Source: Beijerinckiaceae bacterium (GTDB taxonomy: Bacteria > Pseudomonadota > Alphaproteobacteria > Rhizobiales > Beijerinckiaceae). From it: a stretch of DNA of 64,000 nt. The notes beneath the pieces are model-generated. The model saw only the letters and a list, made by a program, of their open reading frames with translations. It made no database searches and was not told the DNA's origin. The stretch's first letter is position 1. The number at the start of each line of letters is the position of its first letter. The stretch lies in the NCBI GenBank assembly GCA_004564215.1, contig CP024846.1, forward strand, positions 1,860,001 through 1,924,000, in the 5' to 3' direction. Positions 28,185 through 39,100 of the stretch are shown here, piece by piece. The translations under genes and the position numbers were made by a program.

Positions 28185-28199
28185 GTGGGGGGTAGTCAG

Positions 28200-30482
28200 A
28201 TGACATATCACTTATATGCCACCGGTCGGGCATTGAGGCACGAACTCTTGGCGACGACGATATTGGGCACGCTTGCCTTGACCCCGCTGGTCCAGTGCTC
28301 ACAGGCTCGCGCCCAAACCGCCGAGAGCGGCGCCGGCGCCCTGCCGACTGTCGACGTGACGGCTTCCCAGGGTGGCGCGGGCGACCCAGTCGGTGGAGCC
28401 GGGGTGAACGCGCCGAACCAAGGCTACAGCGCGCCGCCCGTCCTCCAAAGCACCACCAAGATCAACGTCCCCACTTTCGATCTTCCCATCGCGATCCAGA
28501 CGGTGCCGGAGCAGGTCATTCAGGATCAAAACGACATCAGCATCCAGGATGCGCTCCAAAATGTCAGTGGTGTGCGCTCGGCCAACAATAATCTCGAGGG
28601 CTATGTCTTCAATCTTCGCGGCTTTAGAAGTGTCAATGTGTTCCGTGACGGTCTTTTGATCTCGGACGCTATTCCGCAAAACTACGACACCGCCAATCTG
28701 CAGACTATCGAAGTGTTGAAAGGTCCGGCCTCTTTCGTCTTCGGCCGGGCGGATCCGGGTGGCGTGATCAATTTGGTGACCAAGAAACCCCTCGACGTAC
28801 CTTATTACAGCGTCACCCAGGAATTCGGCTCATTCAACCTCTATCGCACGGTTTGGGATTTGACCGGTCCGGTCCAGGTCCCAAGCCTCGATAATGGCGC
28901 CTTGAGCTATCGGTTCATGGGCAGCTATACCACCGGCGGCGAATTCATCGACTTCATCAACAATCGAAAGGTTTTCCTCGCGCCCGCAGTTACTTGGCGG
29001 ATTGACCCCGCGACGACGCTCACGGTGGATGCGCAATACACACGGCAAAACTCGCAAAGCTTCGTTGGCATTCCTGCTCTCGGAATGTACCCCGCCAGCC
29101 TGCCCGTTTACCGCACGGCCCAAGAGCCGAACGAGCCGCCGGATACAGTGCGCAGTTCGATCATCGCTTATGAATTCAAGCACAACTTCAATCAGGATTG
29201 GACGATCACCAACCGCTTTCTCGCCGCCCGCGCCACCCTCGAAAAAGACGATTTGACCGCCAATAATTTTGATAGTCCGCCTATCCTCGATAGAGGCATC
29301 ACCTATCAGAAATTGACGGGCACGAACTATTCCGCGAACCTCGACCTGACCGGCAAGTTCTATGTTCTCGGCGCCAGGAACGACGTCCTCATCGGAACCG
29401 ATTATTTCTATAGCTTCTACAACTATATTTTTTCGGCGGATGGAAGCTACCCGATCAACATCTACAATCCGCTCTACGGCACGGTGCCGACGCCTGCGTT
29501 CGCCGGCGCCGCCTCCAGGGCGTGGCAAGGGACGGCTGATCAGTTCACATCTTTTTCCTCTTTAGCGAGAAAAGACCTCGGCGTTTACGCGCAGGATTCG
29601 ATCACGCTGTTCGACAACCTCCACATTTTGCTCGGCGCCCGCTGCGATCTAGCCGATGTGCGAGGCGGTGATGGCGATAATTTTGCCCAAGCCTCTTTCA
29701 ATTTCAACAACAGCCTCAGCCAACACACGGCCTTCTTCAGCCCCCGCGTCGGTGTCGTCTATCAACCTGTTCCCTGGCTCGGCTTTTACGGCAGCTATAC
29801 GCGGTCCTTCGGACAGCCTAACGGCATAGCGACCGACGGCACCGTATTTCCGCCCCAAATCGCGGAAGGCTGGGAGGGTGGTGCCAAGGCCGAGCTGTTG
29901 GATGGCAGGTTGAACGCAACGCTCGCTTTTTTCAGCATTACGAAGAGCAATATTCTGACGCCGGTTCCAACCGCGCTGGACCCGACCGCGCAGCGCCCGG
30001 TCGGCGCGATCCTCAGCCAAGGCGCCGAGCTCGATGTGCTAGGCAAGCTCACCAACGAACTCAGCGTCATTGCCAGCTATTCCCACATCGACGCGACGAT
30101 AATCGCGGACAATAGCGGTCTGCTCGGTAATTCGCCGCGGACCTACGCGCCGGATTCGGGCAGCATGTTCCTTGCCTATGAATTTCCGACCGACAGCTTC
30201 TTGCATGGCTGGCGCGCCGGCGGTGGTGTCTTTGCCGCGAGCAACCGGTGGGGAGACGACGCGAACACCTTCATCCTGCCCGCCTATGCCCGCTTCGATG
30301 CGTTCGCGAAATATCAGATCGTCGCGGCCGGCCTGAAATGGTCGGCGCAAATCAATCTGACCAACATAGCCAACACCAAATATTACTCGGGTGCCGATAA
30401 TTACTTCAACAACTCCCCACGATTTGGAATCTTCCCAGGCGCGCCACGTGCGGTGACCGCGTCGCTGCGTGTGGAGTATTGA
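28200..30482 (+). CDS. TonB-dependent siderophore receptor
   Basis: ATG 28200 is chosen over GTG 28185 because a GGGGGG ribosome site lies 7 nt upstream of it, while GTG 28185 abuts the terminator T-run. The protein of about 760 residues has a signal peptide ending near QARAQ. The plug domain shows FDLPIAIQTVPEQVIQDQ, IQDALQNVSGV, NLRGF and IEVLKGPASFVFGRADPGG. The barrel ends in an aromatic residue (VTASLRVEY). There is no N-terminal STN signalling domain, so control through an anti-sigma factor is not expected. It should import the ferric form of the cluster's own product across the outer membrane. Confidence 0.95.
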   Translation: MTYHLYATGRALRHELLATTILGTLALTPLVQCSQARAQTAESGAGALPTVDVTASQGGAGDPVGGAGVNAPNQGYSAPPVLQSTTKINVPTFDLPIAIQTVPEQVIQDQNDISIQDALQNVSGVRSANNNLEGYVFNLRGFRSVNVFRDGLLISDAIPQNYDTANLQTIEVLKGPASFVFGRADPGGVINLVTKKPLDVPYYSVTQEFGSFNLYRTVWDLTGPVQVPSLDNGALSYRFMGSYTTGGEFIDFINNRKVFLAPAVTWRIDPATTLTVDAQYTRQNSQSFVGIPALGMYPASLPVYRTAQEPNEPPDTVRSSIIAYEFKHNFNQDWTITNRFLAARATLEKDDLTANNFDSPPILDRGITYQKLTGTNYSANLDLTGKFYVLGARNDVLIGTDYFYSFYNYIFSADGSYPINIYNPLYGTVPTPAFAGAASRAWQGTADQFTSFSSLARKDLGVYAQDSITLFDNLHILLGARCDLADVRGGDGDNFAQASFNFNNSLSQHTAFFSPRVGVVYQPVPWLGFYGSYTRSFGQPNGIATDGTVFPPQIAEGWEGGAKAELLDGRLNATLAFFSITKSNILTPVPTALDPTAQRPVGAILSQGAELDVLGKLTNELSVIASYSHIDATIIADNSGLLGNSPRTYAPDSGSMFLAYEFPTDSFLHGWRAGGGVFAASNRWGDDANTFILPAYARFDAFAKYQIVAAGLKWSAQINLTNIANTKYYSGADNYFNNSPRFGIFPGAPRAVTASLRVEY

Positions 30483-30485
30483 GCC

Positions 30486-31733
30486 ATGCGCCGCCTGTGG
30501 GTTTTCATCCACCGTTGGACCGGACTCGTCATGGCGGGGTTCCTCATTATCGTCGGTCTCACCGGGAGCCTGCTCGCCTTTTACAACGAACTGGACCATC
30601 TGGTTGCCCCGCAGCTTTTTGCCACGCCGAGACCAGGCATCGCCCCGCTTGACGCGGCGACGCTCACCGAGCGAGTCGAGGCTCTGGCGCCCGAGGCACG
30701 GGTGACCGGAGTCTGGCTTTGGTATCCGGACCAGGTCTTGGTCTCGGTGGGCGGACGCATCGATCCTGAGACGAACCAACCCCATGAGCTGGCCTATGAC
30801 CAGCTGTTGCTCGATCCCTGGACCGGGAACGAACTCGGCCGGCGCGCCTGGGGCGACATCTCGCAAGGCTCGATCAACCTGATGTCCTTCGTCTACAAGC
30901 TCCACTATGCCTTGGCGCTCGGGATGCCGGGCATTTGGATCCTAGGCTTTGTGGCGCTGGCCTGGACGATCGATTGCTTTGTCGGATTCTATCTCACCCT
31001 GCCTGTAGGCCATCACAAATTTTGGAAGCGATGGAAGCCTGCCTGGCAAATCAAGGCGGGCGCGGGAGTCTTTCGTCTCAACTTCGATCTGCATCGCGCG
31101 GCCGGCTTATGGCTTTGGGGCGTTCTTCTCGTCTTTGCCTGGTCGAGCGTCTACATGAACTTGTGGGACACCGTCTATACTTGGGCGACGCGGGCGGTCC
31201 TTGAGTATCATGCACCCTGGACTGAACTTGTCGATCGGCCCCAACCGCTAAAGACTCCCCGCCTCGATTGGCGCGAGGCGCAATCCGTCGGAGAACGCTT
31301 GATGGCGGAGGCGGCCGCGAGCCATGGTTTTAGTGTCGAAAACCCCATCGCTCTTTCGTTCGATTCAAAGAAAGGGCTCTATCGGTATGGCGTCCGAAGC
31401 AGCAAAGATATCCAGGACCATCGCGGCAAGACAGACCTTTATTTCGACGGCGAGACCGGAGCCATGACTTTGCTGTTGCTACCGACCGGCCAATTTGCCG
31501 GCAATACGGTCACATCCTGGATTTACGCGCTCCACATGGGAAATATCTTCGGACTGCCGTGGCGCATTTTCGTTTGCGGCCTGGGTCTTGTGGTCGTCCT
31601 TCTGTCGGTCACGGGGGTCTATATTTGGTGGAAGAAGCGCTCCGCCCGAAAATTAGCCCGATCTCGAAAGCGGCTTCCCACAGAGATTGACGATGCCGAG
31701 ACCGCTGCTTACGGTAGATCAAAGCCCGCTTGA
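30486..31733 (+). CDS. PepSY-domain inner membrane protein (FpvG-like reductase candidate)
   Basis: A 415-residue protein that starts 3 bp after the receptor stop. It opens with the PepSY-TM signature LWVFIHRWTGLVMAGFLIIV, and has further membrane segments near residues 150-175, 200-225 and at the C-terminus (FVCGLGLVVVLLSVTGVYIWW). Paired His residues occur in several helices. PepSY proteins next to siderophore receptors, such as FpvG in Pseudomonas, reduce ferric siderophores in the periplasm to release iron. Position in the operon is the main support for that role here. Confidence 0.85.
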   Translation: MRRLWVFIHRWTGLVMAGFLIIVGLTGSLLAFYNELDHLVAPQLFATPRPGIAPLDAATLTERVEALAPEARVTGVWLWYPDQVLVSVGGRIDPETNQPHELAYDQLLLDPWTGNELGRRAWGDISQGSINLMSFVYKLHYALALGMPGIWILGFVALAWTIDCFVGFYLTLPVGHHKFWKRWKPAWQIKAGAGVFRLNFDLHRAAGLWLWGVLLVFAWSSVYMNLWDTVYTWATRAVLEYHAPWTELVDRPQPLKTPRLDWREAQSVGERLMAEAAASHGFSVENPIALSFDSKKGLYRYGVRSSKDIQDHRGKTDLYFDGETGAMTLLLLPTGQFAGNTVTSWIYALHMGNIFGLPWRIFVCGLGLVVVLLSVTGVYIWWKKRSARKLARSRKRLPTEIDDAETAAYGRSKPA

Positions 31734-33025
31734 GCATTCGCATGAAGGATGTCCACGACCTCATTGTCGGAGGAGGCACACCGGCGATCGATCCCGCGGT
31801 CGAGTCTATCCTGCATGCAAAGAGTCATGCGGTGGCGCGTGACACCCTATCCTCGACCAAGCCGCGACGCCGGATCCGAATCTTGCCTTGGTCGATCGTG
31901 GCGCTGTTGACGGGAGCAGCCGCTGGCGCCTGGGTTCTTTTACGTTTCCAGGAGGCGCCGGCCGGAAAGCCTGCGCCTTTGGTCTCGGTCGCCGCCGCGA
32001 CAGCGGTCAAGGGCGATCTCGATGTCACCCTTGCCGCACTTGGCACGGTGACGCCGCTTGCGACCGTCTCGATCAAGGCCCGGATCAGCGGCCATTTGGT
32101 GCGGCTTGGCTTTGAGGAAGGCCAAGAGGTCAAGGCAGGCGACTTCCTCGCCGAGATCGATCCCCGCCCCTACCAGCATGAATTGGTCCAAGCGCAAGGT
32201 CAGCTCACGCGCGATCAGGCGCTGCTCGACAACGCGCGGCTCGATCTTGAGCGCTATCGGCAGCTCGTCACGCAAAACAACGTCTCCCACAAGCAGTTTG
32301 ACACGCAGCAGTCGCTGGTTCGCCAATATGAAGGCATGGTCAACATCGATCTGGCACTGCTCGATCGCGCGAGGCTCAATCTCGAGTATTGCCACATCAC
32401 CGCCCCCGTCTCGGGGCGGGTGGGGCTACGCCAGGTCGATCTCGGCAATTATGTGCAGCCGAGCGATGCAACCGGCATTGTTGTGATCACGCAGCTTCAA
32501 CCGATCGCCATCGTTTTTCCGGTCGCAGAGGATCATTTGTCCACGGTGATGGGTCCAGTCCTTGCCGGCAAAAAGCTGCCCGTCGAAGCCTATGATCGTG
32601 GCGGCGCCCGGCTTCTCGCCAAGGGGACGCTTGCGACCATCGATAATCAGGTCGACCCCGCGACCGGCACCGTTAAATTCAAGGCCCGTTTCGACAATAC
32701 GGATCTGGCGCTGTTTCCCAATCAGTTTGTGAATGTGCACCTCCTTGTCGAAACTCTGCAGGATGCGACCCTCGTTCCGAGCACCGCCATCGAATACGGA
32801 CCGAAGGGCGCCTTTGTCTTTGCGATCCAGAACGACGATACGGTCGCGATGCGGCCGGTGACATTGGGGCCCGCCGAGCGTGGAAGTGTCGCCGTGCTCG
32901 CCGGCATCGAACCGGGCGTCCGGGTTGTGACCGGCGGAGCGGATCGGTTACGCGACGGCACCAAGGTAAAACTCGTTGCGGACAGGAAGGCGGAAGCAAG
33001 CTCTCCCGATCGCGGCGGGCGATGA
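31730..33025 (+). CDS. RND efflux membrane fusion protein, MdtA-like
   Basis: The TTG at 31730 overlaps the previous stop (TTGA). ATG 31742 (MKDVHDL) is an equally possible start, and neither has a strong ribosome site. The protein has one membrane segment near residues 50-65, then the lipoyl/hairpin/barrel order of RND fusion proteins: TVSIKARISGHLVRL, a coiled hairpin, ITAPVSGRVGLRQVDLGNYV and a C-terminal IEPGVRVVTGGADRLRDG. It links an inner membrane pump to an outer membrane channel. No channel gene is present in the window, so a TolC-like protein must come from elsewhere. Together with the two pumps it probably exports the peptide. Confidence 0.93.
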   Translation: MSIRMKDVHDLIVGGGTPAIDPAVESILHAKSHAVARDTLSSTKPRRRIRILPWSIVALLTGAAAGAWVLLRFQEAPAGKPAPLVSVAAATAVKGDLDVTLAALGTVTPLATVSIKARISGHLVRLGFEEGQEVKAGDFLAEIDPRPYQHELVQAQGQLTRDQALLDNARLDLERYRQLVTQNNVSHKQFDTQQSLVRQYEGMVNIDLALLDRARLNLEYCHITAPVSGRVGLRQVDLGNYVQPSDATGIVVITQLQPIAIVFPVAEDHLSTVMGPVLAGKKLPVEAYDRGGARLLAKGTLATIDNQVDPATGTVKFKARFDNTDLALFPNQFVNVHLLVETLQDATLVPSTAIEYGPKGAFVFAIQNDDTVAMRPVTLGPAERGSVAVLAGIEPGVRVVTGGADRLRDGTKVKLVADRKAEASSPDRGGR

Positions 33026-36000
33026 ACCCCTGCGCATGGTTTATCCTACGGCCTGTGGCGACCACCCTTATAATGGTCGCGCTGTTGCTCGCGGGCGGCG
33101 TCGGCTTTTTCCTCCTCCCGGTCTCAGCATTACCGCAGGTTGATTACCCGACGATCATGGTTCGAACCTTTTATCCAGGGGCGAGCCCAGACGTCATGGC
33201 GACGGCTATAACGGCGCCCTTGGAACGCGAACTCGGACAGATACCGGGACTGGAGGAAATGAGCTCCACCTCGTCTGGCGGAGCCTCGAATATCACGTTG
33301 CAGTTTGCTCTCGGTCTGAGCCTCGATGTTGCCACGCAGGAAGTCCAGGCGGCGATCCAGGCGGCGGCCACCTTGTTGCCGAACGACCTGCCTGCACCGC
33401 CGATTTATGCGAAAATCAATCCTGCCGACGCACCGGTCATGACCCTCGCGGTCATGTCGAAAACATTGCCTCTGCCCCGCGTCCACGACCTCGCGGACGT
33501 GCGGCTTGCACAGAAGATCTCTCAGGTGCCGGGCGTCGGACTCGTCGGTATAGGAGGCGGGGGCCGGCCGGCGGTGCGCATCAAAGTGGATCATCGCGCC
33601 GTCGCCGCTTACGGCCTCAACCTTGACGATCTGCGCACCACGATCGGGAGCGCCAACGTCAATATGCCCAAAGGAAATTTTGAAGGGGCGAGGCGGGCTT
33701 ATGCGATCAACGCCAATGACCAGATAAGAAGCGTCGAGGATTATCAAAAGATCATTGTCGCCTATCGAAATGGGGCGCCCGTCCGGCTCGAAGATGTCGC
33801 GAGTATCGAGGAGGGCATGCAGAACAAGGATCTCGCGGCCTGGGTTGATGAAGTACCGGCTGTCCTCCTCAACATTCAACGCCAACCCGGCGCCAATGTC
33901 ATCGCAGTGGTTGACGCCATCAATGAGATGCTGCCAGCGCTTCAGGCCACATTGCCGGCCGGGATCGATGTCGTGGTGCTGAGCGACAGGACAACCACGA
34001 TTAAGGCTTCGATCCGCTCGGTCGGATTTGAACTCGCCTTTGCAATCCTGCTCGTGGTCCTCGTGCTCTTTGTGTTCCTTGGCGATGTTCGCGCGACGTT
34101 GATTCCGAGCCTTGCCGTTCCGATCTCCCTGATTGGCGCTCTCGCCGCAATGTATCTTTTGGGACTGAGTCTCAACAATCTGACCTTGATGGCGCTCACC
34201 GTTGCGACAGGCCTCGTCGTCGACGATGCCATCGTGATGGTTGAAAATATCGCTCGCCACCGCGATGCTGGCCGCCGTCCCCTCGAAGCCTCGCTCATCG
34301 GGTCACGGGAAATCGGCTTCACCATCATCTCTCTGACCGTTTCATTGATTGCGGTTCTGATCCCGCTCTTTTTCATGGGCGATGTGGTCGGCAGGCTTTT
34401 TCGCGAATTCGCCGTCACCCTAGCAATGACGATTCTGATTTCTGCGATCGTGTCGCTGACCCTGATACCCATGCTTGGGGCCAGGCTCCTGCGATCCGAT
34501 CTTCAATCCGACGAAAGCGCCATACGACGGATCACCCGTTCGTGGTCGGAAACTGCCGTTGCGTATTATGGCCGTTGTCTCGATGTTGTGCTCGCCCATG
34601 AAAGGCTAACCCTCGCTGTTGCGGGGCTCACGCTTGCCATCACCATCACCCTTGCGATCGTCATCCCGAAGGGATTTTTCCCGATCGAGGACACCGGTGC
34701 GTTGCGCGGCGTTTCGGTCGCACCGGGATCGATCTCATTTGCTGCGATGGCCGAACGTCAGCAGGCCTTGGCGGAGGTGATTCTCAAGGACCAAGACGTT
34801 GCGACGCTCGCCTCTTTTGTCGGGGTCGATGCCATCAACACGACCTTGAACAGCGGCCGATTTCTCATCAATCTGAAACCCTATGGCACGCGCAAGGCAA
34901 GCGCCGCGGAGGTCGCGCGGCGCGTGGCAAAGGCGGCGGAGACAGTATCGGGGATCTCGCTCTTCCTCCAGCCGATGCCGGACTTGGCGATCGATTCCAG
35001 CAGCGGACGTGCGCAATATCAGTTCATTCTCGAAAGCGCCGACGCTGCTGAATTCGAAGTTTGGATTCCAAGGCTTTTGGAGCGTTTGAAACAAGCGCCG
35101 CAACTCGAAAATGTAAGCAGCGATCTGGACACTCATGGACTCGCTGCGATTCTCACCATTGATCGTGACACAGCCGCGCGCTTCGGCATCACGCTCGCGA
35201 CCATCGACAACGCTCTCTATGATGCTTTTGGGCAAAGGATCATCTCAACCATCTTCACCCAGTCGAACCAGCATCGCATCATTCTCGAAGCCAAACCCTC
35301 CCTGACACCGATGGCCGCGACACTTTTGGAGCTTCGTCTTCCATCCTCAATCGTGACGGGCGGCCAGGTGCCGCTGGACGTCATTGCACATGTGGAGGTG
35401 AAGCCCGCACCGCTCCTCTTCCGGCATTTTGGTCCTTATCCGGCCAGCGTCATTTCATTCGATCTTGCACCCGGCCGGTCGCTGGGAGATGCGGTGGCAT
35501 CCATCCGCCAAGCCGAACGCGAGAGCAATCTGCCAGAGAGCATGATTACGCGGTTCCAGGGCGCGGCGCTCGCTTTCGAGGCCACGCTTGCCGATGAACT
35601 ATGGCTGGTCCTCACCGCCATCATCTGCGTCTATATCGTCCTCGGTATACTCTACGAGAGCTTCATACATCCGCTGACCATCCTGTCGACCTTGCCTTCG
35701 GCCGGCGCCGGCGCGCTGGTCGCGTTATGGCTCGCGGGCATGAACCTCGACATCCTTGGCATCATCGGGATCGTGCTTCTGATCGGGATCGTGAAGAAAA
35801 ACGCGATCATGATGATCGATTTCGCGCTTTCAGCCGAACGGAGCCAGCGGCTACCCCCCCGCGAAGCCATACGGCAAGCTTGCCTCTTGCGTCTGAGGCC
35901 AATCCTGATGACGACCCTCGCCGCGCTGCTCAGCGCCCTGCCCTTGATGATCGGAACCGGGATAGGCTCCGAGCTTCGCCATCCCTTGGGGGTAACGATC

Positions 36001-36141
36001 GTGGGCGGTCTGATCGTCTCGCAGGTCATGACGCTATTCACAACGCCGGCCATCTATCTGGCCCTCGACCGGCTGGGGAAAAAGCTCCACTCGACCAAAC
36101 CAAGCGAAATCGAGCGGATTCAGCCTCTGGCCGGCGAATGA
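33022..36141 (+). CDS. RND pump subunit, MdtB-like
   Basis: A 1039-residue RND permease that overlaps the fusion protein stop by ATGA. It starts MNPCAWFILRPVATTLIMVA. Typical features are the large first periplasmic loop, ATGLVVDDAIVMVENIARH in the fourth helix region with the proton-relay Asp pair, and VLGILYESFIHPLTILSTLPSAG in the second half. MdtB and MdtC form heteromeric pumps. The operon order receptor, reductase, MFP, RND, RND suggests transport linked to the siderophore, similar to the place of PvdRT in pyoverdine systems, although PvdRT is an ABC-type pump. Confidence 0.94.
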   Translation: MNPCAWFILRPVATTLIMVALLLAGGVGFFLLPVSALPQVDYPTIMVRTFYPGASPDVMATAITAPLERELGQIPGLEEMSSTSSGGASNITLQFALGLSLDVATQEVQAAIQAAATLLPNDLPAPPIYAKINPADAPVMTLAVMSKTLPLPRVHDLADVRLAQKISQVPGVGLVGIGGGGRPAVRIKVDHRAVAAYGLNLDDLRTTIGSANVNMPKGNFEGARRAYAINANDQIRSVEDYQKIIVAYRNGAPVRLEDVASIEEGMQNKDLAAWVDEVPAVLLNIQRQPGANVIAVVDAINEMLPALQATLPAGIDVVVLSDRTTTIKASIRSVGFELAFAILLVVLVLFVFLGDVRATLIPSLAVPISLIGALAAMYLLGLSLNNLTLMALTVATGLVVDDAIVMVENIARHRDAGRRPLEASLIGSREIGFTIISLTVSLIAVLIPLFFMGDVVGRLFREFAVTLAMTILISAIVSLTLIPMLGARLLRSDLQSDESAIRRITRSWSETAVAYYGRCLDVVLAHERLTLAVAGLTLAITITLAIVIPKGFFPIEDTGALRGVSVAPGSISFAAMAERQQALAEVILKDQDVATLASFVGVDAINTTLNSGRFLINLKPYGTRKASAAEVARRVAKAAETVSGISLFLQPMPDLAIDSSSGRAQYQFILESADAAEFEVWIPRLLERLKQAPQLENVSSDLDTHGLAAILTIDRDTAARFGITLATIDNALYDAFGQRIISTIFTQSNQHRIILEAKPSLTPMAATLLELRLPSSIVTGGQVPLDVIAHVEVKPAPLLFRHFGPYPASVISFDLAPGRSLGDAVASIRQAERESNLPESMITRFQGAALAFEATLADELWLVLTAIICVYIVLGILYESFIHPLTILSTLPSAGAGALVALWLAGMNLDILGIIGIVLLIGIVKKNAIMMIDFALSAERSQRLPPREAIRQACLLRLRPILMTTLAALLSALPLMIGTGIGSELRHPLGVTIVGGLIVSQVMTLFTTPAIYLALDRLGKKLHSTKPSEIERIQPLAGE

Positions 36142-39100
36142 ACGTCGCGGCTCCTTTCATAAGACGGCCGGTCGCAACCACGCTCTTGACCCTCGCGATT
36201 GCGCTGGCCGGCAGTCTTGGTTTGATGAAGCTTCCGGTGGCGCCAATGCCGGAGGTCGACCTGCCGTCCATTTTTGTCTTGGCTCAAATGATCGGCGCGA
36301 GCCCCGAAACCATGGCGACAAAAGTCGCGGCGCCGCTTGAGCGGCATTTGGGGGCGATTGCCGGCGTTCACGAAATGACATCGCATAACTCGGCGGGCGG
36401 CACCGAGATTATGCTCGAGTTCAATCTGGACCGAAACATTAATGGAGCCGCCCGCGACGTGCAGGCGGCCATCAACGCCGCACGCGCCGATCTGCCGCCG
36501 GGCCTTAGCACCAACCCGGTGTATTACAAAGCCAATCTCGCGGACTGGCCGATCACCTATCTATCCCTGACATCGAAGACGATGGGTCTCGCGCGAATCC
36601 ATGATATTGCCACCACTCTCCTGAAGCCGAAGCTCGCCTCAATCGAAGGTGTCGCCTTGGTATATGTTCTCGGCTCGACATCACCCGCGGTGCGGGTCGA
36701 ACTCGATCCCGATATTCTTTTTAAATATGGAATTGGTCTCGAAAGCATTCGCGCCGCGCTTGCCGCCGCCAATGCCAATAGCCCGAAAGGAGTGGTCGAG
36801 GAGGCAGGCCGGCGGTTTCAGATCTATGCAAACGACCAAGCCCAAAGCGCCGCGGCTTATCGCGATCTCGTCGTGGCCTTTCGCAATGGCCGTGCGATCC
36901 GGCTACGCGATCTCGGCGAGGTGACCGATTCGGTCGAGGATTTCCGGCCGGCGGCGAACAGCGATGGCGAGCCATCGATCCTCATCCGCATCTATCGTTT
37001 GCCCGGCGCCAATGTCATCGAAACCGTCGACCGGATTAGGACCAGGCTGGCGCAGCTGCAGGCAACCCTTTCACCCGCGATCGACATCGCTGTCGTCTCG
37101 GACCGGACCGCGACGGCGCGTGCCTCTCTGCTCGATCTCGAACATGCCCTCGTTGTCGCCGGTGTGCTCGTGATCCTGACCATTCTTGCTTTTCTGCAGA
37201 GCCTTCGCGCGATCTTGATTCCTGCCGTCGTCGTGCCGGTTTCGCTCCTCGGCACCTTTGGGATCATGCATCTCCTGGGCTACAGCCTCGATAGTCTCTC
37301 GCTAATGGCGCTTATTATCGCCACAGGTCTCGTCATCGACGATTCCGTCGTGGTCGTCGAGAATATTACACGTCACATCGAGAAGGGTGTCCCGCGCATT
37401 CAGGCGGCGCTCCAAGGGGCTGGCGAGGTCTCGTTCACCGTCCTTGCAATGAGTCTGTCACTGGTCGCCGCATTCCTGCCCATGCTGCTCATGGGAGGCA
37501 TTCTGGGGCGGATCTTCCATGAATTTGCGGCAACGCTCTCGACAGCCGTCTTGATCTCGCTCCTCGTCTCGCTCACCACGGCGCCGACTCTTGCGGCGCT
37601 CGTTCTGAAGTCCAGCTCCGAACGCCATTTCCCGAGGGTCACCTCGATTTTCGGACAGGCCTATGCGTTTTTGCTCAAAGCCTACGACCGAACCCTCGTC
37701 GTGGCACTGCGTCATTCAGCATTTACTTTGACGATCCTGTTCCTGCTTCTCTGCCTCAACGTCTATTTGTACATGGTGGTACCAAAGGGCCTGTTGCCTC
37801 ATCAGGATCCAGGCCGGCTCTTCGGAATGCTGGAAGCGGACCAGTCCACGTCCGTCACGCTGATGCAACAGAAGTTCGATGAAGCGACAAAAGTCTTTCT
37901 GGCCGACCCCTCGGTCAAGGGTCTTGCCGCCGTCATCGAAAGCGACGCCAACCGAAATACGGCCGAGTTCTATATTCAGTTGAAACCCAAGCCCGGCCGC
38001 AAGGAGAGTGCGGACGAGGTCAATGCCCGGCTGTCGGCCGCCGTGAGTGAAATCCCGGGTCTGGCGCTGCATTTAACCGCGCCGCAAGACATAGTCTTCA
38101 CAACCGACTCCAACACGTCCGGCCAGTACCAACTGGCGCTTTCGGGCGATGACATCGCTGAACTCAGGACCTGGACGATGCTTCTGGCCGAGGCCTTGGA
38201 ACAGGTTCCCCAGATCATTCGTCCGAGTGCGGACCAGAAGGAAGGCGGGCTTGAAACCCGTCTCGTGATCGACAGGGACAAAGCCTCCCGCTTCGGCATC
38301 AGCGCAAGTCAGATCGACAATACGCTTTACGACGCCTTCGGACAGCGGCAAGTTTCCACCGTTCACGCCCCTTCCAACCAATATCGCGTCGTGATGGAGG
38401 TCGCGCCCCGTTATCGGCAGGATCCCGACGTCCTGGACAAGCTTTATATCAGCACGTCGGCGGGGCCCGCCAGCGGGGTGCAAACCAGCAACGCGCCTGC
38501 GGGGACCATAAGCGGCATCGGACGGCTGGGGACCAACCCCTTGGCGGCAGCCTCCGTTGCCACGGACGCGGCCCGCAATCAAAACCTGAACGCGCTCGCC
38601 AACAGCGCGCGGGGCACAACATCGACCGGCGCCGCGATCAGCACCTTGGCGGAAACAATGGTTCCCCTCTCCACCTTTGCGCACTTCGAGCAAGGCGCGG
38701 CGCCGCTCTCCGTCACCCACAAGGGAAACGCCGTCGCAGCGACAATTTCGTTCAATCTCGCCCCGCAGGTCCCGCTCAGCGAAGCGATCGCGGCAATCGA
38801 GAGAACGATAGCCGATCTCCGCATGCCGGCCTCCCTTCACGCCGAGTTCTCAGGGACGGCCAAAGCTTACCAGGAGGCGGCGATCAAGCAGGTGCTGCTT
38901 ATCCTTGCCGCGCTTGTAACGATCTATATCGTTCTCGGGATCCTCTATGAGAGCTTCATCCATCCGATCACAATCCTTTCGACCTTGCCCTCGGCTGGAG
39001 TCGGCGCAATTCTCGCGTTGATGGCCTTGCGTACGGAGTTCACAATCATTGCCTTCATAGGCATCATTCTCTTGATTGGCATCGTCATGAAGAACGCGAT

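Noticed and set aside
35601..36137. Upstream extension of the MdtC-like gene
   Set aside because: It overlaps the conserved 3' end of the MdtB-like gene and is Arg/Pro-rich; ATG 36138 with ATGA coupling is clearly better.
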